The notes under the pieces: model-generated | The model's input: the letters and a program-made list of their open reading frames with translations, nothing else | What the model was told of the DNA's origin: nothing | Database searches by the model: none | Translations under genes and position numbers: made by a program | Shown here: in pieces, positions 59,001 through 64,000 of the stretch | Layout of the letters: each line of letters opens with the position of its first letter | How positions within the stretch are numbered: position 1 is the stretch's first letter | From: Seison nebaliae | Lineage: Eukaryota; Rotifera; Pararotatoria; Seisonacea; Seisonidae | Length of the DNA: 64,000 bases | Direction: 5' to 3' | NCBI GenBank assembly: GCA_023231475.1 | Contig: JALJEE010001273.1 | Span: forward strand, 1-64,000

Positions 59001-62000
59001 CAAATTAGTCAGTTCGAGTATTAATGTATCCTTATCGAACAGCCCACAAGAATAGGCGATTTTCATTGCCGTTTCTTTCCGATCACCTGTCAATATCCAA
59101 ATTGATATTCTAGCCGATTTCAAATTGGCCAGAGTTTCAGGAACTCCCACTTGTAATCGATCTTCTACGCCAGTAATTCCCAACAAAATAAAATTATTTT
59201 CGATTTCGTCATATCTTTCCATCAGAATCTCATCCCTTCTTAATATATCCAAATCAGCTTCGAATATTTTCTTTTTAATGGAAAGAAATTCTTCTTCACT
59301 CAAAATCTTGTATGCCGTTACCAATACTCTTAGACCAATGCTGGAGAATGAGACAATTTGTTCTTTTACTTGTTCAAAATATTCACATTTGATACATCGT
59401 TCCATCATTGTAGAATCAGCTCCTTTCACATACAACTTGATAGTTGATGTAGCCGTTTCTTTAACGATGATACTCATTCGTTTTCTAACCGCATCAAATT
59501 CCATTTCTTCGAGAACCTCAAATTCCGCTGAAGGTTTTTCCCATAGAATGGATTTACCTGAATATTTTAACAATTTCACTTCATCTCGTTTTTCATTGAT
59601 TGATGATCCACAATAAACGGCACCAAACGGAAATAGACCTTCAAGAAAAGCTAATTCATCTGGTGACGATGCTTCATATTTGGGCATTCTCCATGTTTTT
59701 GGACATTCTTCTTCCGGCATCACCGAATGATTGAGAAGTAAAGAATATAAGAATTCTTTTGCCAAATCTTGTGAGTTTGTTCCTCCAGTTATTAAAGATA
59801 CATGTTCAGGCAGATCATAAATATTCCCCGCAATACTGACTTTTTTCAATTTCATTTCATTCATCGTCAACGTTCCCGTTTTATCACAAAATAAATATTC
59901 TACTTGACCCAAATCCTCATGGAGATCTGATGTATTTGCAGTGGCTCGAATAATATTATCTTCCTCAGGAAGTGTTTCTTGAAATAATTTCAAAATATCT
60001 TCTTCCTGACTCTCTTCCAACTCTTCGTCCAACATCACCGATTTGTATGAGTCATCTCTTTTCCACATATGTCGATCACGTTGATAGAGAGCTGAATCGA
60101 AGAATCTCCAAAATTCTATTGTTACATATAACGAAATGGGAATTATATAATTGCTAAGAATGAGCATTTGAAAAAAATCGGATATGAAACCACCGAACGA
60201 AAGTTTCGTGTCAATTATATTATAATTGATCATATATTGAAGTTTAGACAAGAATTGTGTAGAGTACCAATTCTTCATTGTTACTCCAAAAAATGAATAG
60301 ATGATAAGTATTAGAATAAAAATTAAGAGGAATTTATTCATTTGTCCTTCACTTGATGAAAACTTTCCAGTAACGGGCAATGCATTCATTGCCATCTTAG
60401 TATCACAACCAGTATAAATTGCGATTCCTGAGACGAAAGAAGTCGTTTTCAGTTTGGCACCTCTCAATAAAACATTATTGGCTCCTATTACGTCATAATG
60501 TTCGTCTATTTCAAACGTTTTCTCATAACTTCCTTTCTTTTCCAATAACTTCTTGATATTATCATCAGTTATGGGATGTGGTTCATGATCTGTTCGACTG
60601 TCCAATTTATATATTAATCTATTCGTATGAATACCCAATTGATTGTCTTGATGAGATGATGCATTACGAACGGATACACGAAAATTGCTCATACTCTGAA
60701 CCGTTGGAATTGAATATTTACTGTCATGAATCTGATGATTCATTTTCAAGAGATTGTACTTCGAACTGTCTAATGTGACTGGTCTAGGGAATTGGAGAAC
60801 GGGTTTAATCGGTTTCCCATTCATTCTCATATTGTCTGTTATCATTTTCCCGTGGAACATGTACAGATCAGAATTGGGTAAATCACATTCGATAACTCCT
60901 CGAATCATAGACAATTCCTTATCTGATTTCATATGCGATGTATTTTTAAGAGCGAAAAATTTCTTTAAATTAGTCTCTCCATCCAAATTAGTTGTGGTTA
61001 TGAAACAGCATCCATTAGCATCAGCTGATGTTAGAAGAACCATATCGCACGGTATCTCTTCATCACGATTCACTCTCAAAATATCTCCAACATGCACCTG
61101 ATGCAACGGAATTTGCTCGCTACTCCCGTTTCTCACTCGAATTAATAATCGACGATTCATTACCGCATCTGATCGATGTCGTTGAATATCTTCATAACCT
61201 TGTTTGATTCCACTTACTACTATCACAAAAATTAGAGGAGCAATACTACTAATTGGACTGACAGGTGAATCGATCAATAGTTGAATAATGGCAACCATTA
61301 GAAAATAAAGATTGGCTAAACGGCGAAATTGTTCAAATAGATTTATGGGAATAAATGTCAATAATGAATATCTTGAAGTGACTACTCGATTATCAGGAAA
61401 TATATTGTGACCTTTCTGAATTCTTAAGATATCTCCTGTCGTCAAACAATAAGGCGGACGTTGATTTATGATAAATTTTCTCGTAGGTCCTCTCTCCTTC
61501 TGTCGTTTTCGAAAAACTTTATTTAAACATCTGTTTATTGATAATTTGATTCTACTAGTCACTCGATGAAAAGCAGATTTGTTGAATAATCTTCTAATTC
61601 TTTCTCGTAGTTGCATGGGGAGATGAGACGAGAGAAAGCGAAAAAACCCAAGCAAGAATTTTCTAAAGAACAAATAGAAACGGTTAATATATTTCTAAAT
61701 TACTTTTCTTCTCTAATAGATATTCATTCGAATATTCTTCATTATTATGAATACCGTTATTGCCAACTGAATTTATTATAATAACACAATTTTTAGGAAA
61801 TGAAACGACAAGTTGAAGAAGAGAAACACAATGTCGAACAAGATAATTTTAACAAGTATAATAAATGTGATCAAGAAATGAAGCATGGACAGGAACCATC
61901 GGATCTGGAATTGGAAGTATATCGTCTGAAAAGAAAGCATAAAGATGATCCGCTGGATAAAATCTCGTCGTTGAATGATGATGAATTGCTTCCGATGAAA

Positions 62001-62012
62001 GTCAAGAAGTAG
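56038..62012 (+). CDS. SLU7: Pre-mRNA splicing factor SLU7
   Basis: Second-step splicing factor that governs 3' splice-site choice. Exons are 56038-56799, 56848-56945, 56994-57061, 57105-57304, 57354-57458, 57510-57617, 57665-57733 and 61797-62012. Signature zinc knuckle: [20 protein letters not shown] (first exon). Conserved [53 protein letters not shown] and CTGEAGK follow. The last exon gives the family end [20 protein letters not shown]. All donors are GTT (GTTATT, GTTTGA, GTTAGA, GTTAAT, GTTAAT, GTTAGT, GTTAGT). The GTAAGT at 57601 is skipped. Intron 7 (57734-61796, 4,063 bp) contains the antisense P4-ATPase gene; other introns are under 55 bp. Confidence 0.9.
57735..61616 (-). CDS. P4-ATPase phospholipid flippase, ATP11-like
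   Basis: Intronless, about 1,293 residues from ATG 61616. It moves aminophospholipids to the cytoplasmic leaflet, normally with a CDC50 subunit. The amino end ([21 protein letters not shown]) is typical of P4 enzymes. The actuator motif is DGETNLK (Gln/Glu in place of P2-type TGES), phosphorylation site [11 protein letters not shown], nucleotide domain KGADSTMME, hinge GVEDRLQ and [10 protein letters not shown], and GDGANDVAM. The membrane part [12 protein letters not shown]...[19 protein letters not shown] resembles the ATP11 class more than ATP8 or ATP9. The whole gene sits inside SLU7 intron 7 on the opposite strand, and its stop codon lies in the SLU7 donor site. TTG at 61673 is not a likely start. 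Confidence 0.92.
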   Translation of the reverse strand: MQLRERIRRLFNKSAFHRVTSRIKLSINRCLNKVFRKRQKERGPTRKFIINQRPPYCLTTGDILRIQKGHNIFPDNRVVTSRYSLLTFIPINLFEQFRRLANLYFLMVAIIQLLIDSPVSPISSIAPLIFVIVVSGIKQGYEDIQRHRSDAVMNRRLLIRVRNGSSEQIPLHQVHVGDILRVNRDEEIPCDMVLLTSADANGCCFITTTNLDGETNLKKFFALKNTSHMKSDKELSMIRGVIECDLPNSDLYMFHGKMITDNMRMNGKPIKPVLQFPRPVTLDSSKYNLLKMNHQIHDSKYSIPTVQSMSNFRVSVRNASSHQDNQLGIHTNRLIYKLDSRTDHEPHPITDDNIKKLLEKKGSYEKTFEIDEHYDVIGANNVLLRGAKLKTTSFVSGIAIYTGCDTKMAMNALPVTGKFSSSEGQMNKFLLIFILILIIYSFFGVTMKNWYSTQFLSKLQYMINYNIIDTKLSFGGFISDFFQMLILSNYIIPISLYVTIEFWRFFDSALYQRDRHMWKRDDSYKSVMLDEELEESQEEDILKLFQETLPEEDNIIRATANTSDLHEDLGQVEYLFCDKTGTLTMNEMKLKKVSIAGNIYDLPEHVSLITGGTNSQDLAKEFLYSLLLNHSVMPEEECPKTWRMPKYEASSPDELAFLEGLFPFGAVYCGSSINEKRDEVKLLKYSGKSILWEKPSAEFEVLEEMEFDAVRKRMSIIVKETATSTIKLYVKGADSTMMERCIKCEYFEQVKEQIVSFSSIGLRVLVTAYKILSEEEFLSIKKKIFEADLDILRRDEILMERYDEIENNFILLGITGVEDRLQVGVPETLANLKSARISIWILTGDRKETAMKIAYSCGLFDKDTLILELTNLNETAKFDMKTEFNDKSNTSVSDNISYVTQRLMKVKEQIETNKEEDKALMIDGKSLRMIMENNKEFLSNIILRMSSVLCCRMAPIQKAQIVDMVKNSSSLPICAAIGDGANDVAMLQSAHIGIGIMGKEGREAARRSDYCFAQFRSIERTLLVHGQQFYWRLSYIILYFFYKNVVFIMPQILFGFHSAFSTQPLYTSLLLTLYNIFFCSLPILIYGIFEQQTTSNRLISSPIFYSYHVRNQLLLILNFARWNFLGMWHGAISFYIPYFMMNMSESTRNDGKQMDIYGFGIIIMTNVVLIVNFKLLLEARYWNLFFLLSFSGSFMAILVFYTFLSYISFMQEEDLQDLSLLVFGQPTTYVIIVQSLLIALIPDIICICIEDLVISRLVTKNRKGRQLHTTQQSVSIASEYGESGLISDSAKSN

Positions 62013-62148
62013 TTAAACATGTTTCGAATTATAATTACAAACTTATTTACAATTTAATTTTGATAAATTAAATTGTTTTTGTTTTGTGTAAATGAATGAA
62101 AATAAATGATTTATTAAATAGTTTGATAAGTATGAAAAATGAGAAGAA

Positions 62149-63277
62149 TTAACAACAAAATGGATATTTCCTCTCAACATTCAAAAAATAAGTGTCATGA
62201 AAATGTTGCGTCCGTTCCAATGAAGAGGCGAAATATCCCATTCTCATTTTTTTATTTCCTTCACAATCTTTTCCTTTGAATTCGTCTAAAATGAATTGTA
62301 AGAATTAAATCAGAAATGAAAAAAGTTACCCCAAGAAATACAATTGGTTGCCACAAATGAACAATCTTGACGTATGGATGAAATATAATATTGAATAGCT
62401 CTCACATGTGAACAATTTGGTCCTAAATTAATATTTCGTCGACGTGTCCAACAACCAGGTTGCATCTTTCCTCCGTTTGGGAAGAAGTCCACATTTCCAA
62501 TTGCTTGATGTATTCCTAAATATTTATCTGCGTGAATAATATCCACAAAACTTCATTTTATCAAAATATCAAATAGATTATTAATTCACATAAAAATATA
62601 ATCAAACTTGGCGTCAGTATCAGATAGACGATTCTCTTTTGATTGTGATTCGAAATACGGTCCTGCTGGATCGATTCCACTAATCCTCTTAATTCCTTCC
62701 ACCGCCTTTCCCATAAATCCACAAATATGTGCCCCTAAACTATGCCCAATACAGTGAATTAATTTTGGATTAATTTTAGTCTTTAGTATCAGATCTCCAA
62801 TTTCCCTTCCCACAAATTTAGTGCGACATGCAGCTAATGGATAAATAGGCGTCTCTGCACCTTTACCCCATCCAATATTTATAACATTCACCGTCGGATT
62901 CTTGAAGAAGTGGTATATTCGAAAGAAATTAGGGAAGAACGAAGAGAACGTTTTGGAGAAGTGCATCTTTCATATCTATCATCCAATCCATATTCTCATG
63001 ATTGAGGTAACCATGAACGATAAAGACCGTCGGCGTAGAATAATCGAAAGAAGAACTAAAGAATTGAAAGATATATAAAAATTTTATTTGCAGAAAATAG
63101 AATATTTAGTAAAAACTTGGCGATGTTGGCTGAACTTATTATTAACGGATCGATAGGATGCTGTTGATTAAAAAGAGCGAAATTTACAGGAAAATGTTTC
63201 GGACATCCAGTGAAACATTCGCCCAACAAATAAAGAGAACTTAAAAGAATGAGAGTGGAGAGACGAATAAACAACAT
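62149..63277 (-). CDS. Secreted pancreatic-type triacylglycerol lipase
   Basis: Multi-exon minus-strand gene from ATG 63277 with a signal peptide (MLFIRLSTLILLSSLYLLGE). The lipase core includes TPTVFIVHGYLNHE (oxyanion loop), IHCIGHSLGAHICGF (nucleophile Ser), ISGIDPAGPYF (catalytic Asp), VDFFPNGG and CSHVRAIQYY (catalytic His). The last exon joins across a GTAACT...TTTTAG intron and ends YPFCC-stop at 62149, giving the paired Cys of the family. It hydrolyses lipid esters outside the cell. No C-terminal PLAT domain is present, as is common in invertebrate phospholipase A1-like lipases. Substrate is not predictable. Confidence 0.9.
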
Positions 63278-63558
63278 GGTTGAACGTTTCTAAAAATTAA
63301 TTTGTCTGCACTCTCTTCACTTGCTTTATATGGGAACTAATCGATACATAAGGTATTATTCTCAATAGTAGATGTTTTTTCAAAAGGAAAAAAGGGAGAG
63401 GAAATACTATAAAATTTGTGAAATTATCGTAGAACATGTACATCTTATGTAGGTGTTTGTTATAATGAAATTGAAATACGTGTTCACTGTTAAGAAATGT
63501 TTGGAAGATATTTCTTCCAAGCTTCAATGGAATTCTTGTATTATTTGAAATGTATGTT

Positions 63559-64000
63559 TAAAAATCTTTCACGCCGATTGTATGACGACAAGTTGGACAA
63601 GAATGAACCGTTCGTTTCAACGCATCAATACAGAATGGAATGCAACATAATGAACTAAATAGATAATTGGAGAAGAATTAATAGAACTTTAATTTTAATA
63701 ACTAACAACGGCGTCAATAGAATACAAGCAACCCATGTCAGAACACTTGTTTCACTATCAGTTTTAGTACGTATCGAATTCCTGCAATTTGGACATATCA
63801 TGCCAACAGGACGTGTTCCCAATGGAGGAATGACAATAGGTCCAGTGGGCACTCCTTGAATTTGAACGACGGGAGGTCCACCAACACCTGGCGGATAGAC
63901 TGTGGGATTAACAGGGGCTTGTGGATAGCCCTGTTGTTGATACTGATTCTGTAGCGGTTGTGGTGGTTGGAAATGCATATCTTGAGGTTTATTCTGATAC
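63559..64000 (-). CDS. LITAF-domain membrane protein (5' end may run off window)
   Basis: Exons are about 64000-63717 and 63654-63559, joined by a 62-bp GTTAGT...TTTAG intron. A Pro/Gln/Tyr-rich amino part precedes the LITAF domain: MICPNCRNSIRTKT (first CPxC), a half-membrane hydrophobic stretch (VLTWVACILLTPL, SLCCIPFCI), then HSCPTCRHTIG (second HxCPxC) and the end KDF. The two CxxC pairs bind one zinc, and the helix dips into the cytoplasmic face of late endosome or lysosome membranes. ATG 63978 is available, but the frame stays open upstream to the window edge (QNKPQD), so the true start may lie outside. Confidence 0.9.

Noticed and set aside
1-64000. tRNA, snRNA or trans-spliced leader genes
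   Set aside because: Looked for B-box, U6-like and leader-like sequences by eye and saw none convincing. A covariance-model search would be needed to exclude them.

Overview
The window is nuclear DNA from a small-genome animal. It is strongly A+T-rich and gene-dense (about 25 protein genes or gene fragments in 64 kb). Most introns are only 36-67 bp. Animal-specific architectures are present: a cGMP-dependent protein kinase, a Toll-like receptor, SGSM3 (TBC-SH3-RUN), a kinesin-13, EGF and ShKT domains, a Ly6/three-finger protein, LITAF, and an SH3BP5-type Rab11 GEF. The lineage cannot be fixed from sequence alone; a nematode, mite or simplified parasitic spiralian are all possible. I found no tRNA, rRNA or CRISPR array.

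Layout. 1-3.5 kb is a transposon graveyard: a MULE transposase fragment, a 30-bp tandem repeat, and a decayed LINE missing its 3' half. 5.5-7.9 kb holds a secreted repeat-EGF-ShKT-ShKT gene facing a single-pass membrane protein gene. 9.7-11.6 kb is kinesin-13, followed by a foldback-type element. 14.5-18.7 kb carries eIF3C and triosephosphate isomerase. 19.2-27.3 kb carries a non-receptor tyrosine kinase and two low-complexity proteins on the minus strand, around a 2.7-kb non-coding stretch. 28.9-32.4 kb is a surface/secreted cluster: a Ly6 protein, a four-Cys secreted protein and a convergent Toll-like receptor. 32.9-33.9 kb holds a MITE abutting a Tc3-like element. 34.1-39.3 kb has mL63 and then PKG. 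43.4-52.1 kb has SGSM3, MCCC2, an ankyrin protein and a DPY30-motif protein. 52.4-55.4 kb has a Ser-rich ORF and SH3BP5. 56.0-62.0 kb is SLU7 with a P4-ATPase gene nested antisense inside its one large intron. 62.1-64 kb has a lipase and a LITAF-domain protein that may run off the end.

Gene functions are mostly housekeeping or signalling: translation (eIF3C, mL63), glycolysis (TIM), leucine catabolism (MCCC2), splicing (SLU7), membrane lipid flipping, and small-GTPase control (SGSM3, SH3BP5). They do not form a pathway cluster.

The most unusual signal is genome-wide. When exon joins are set by reading frame and protein homology, about 40 of 45 introns begin GTT rather than GTA or GTG. In two genes a perfect GTAAGT close upstream must be skipped in favour of a GTT donor to keep the frame. 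Second is the SLU7/P4-ATPase arrangement: the flippase stop codon lies inside the SLU7 5' splice site. Other oddities are a roughly 280-residue insertion between the cGMP-binding and kinase parts of PKG, and eIF3C introns that are all multiples of three and free of stops.
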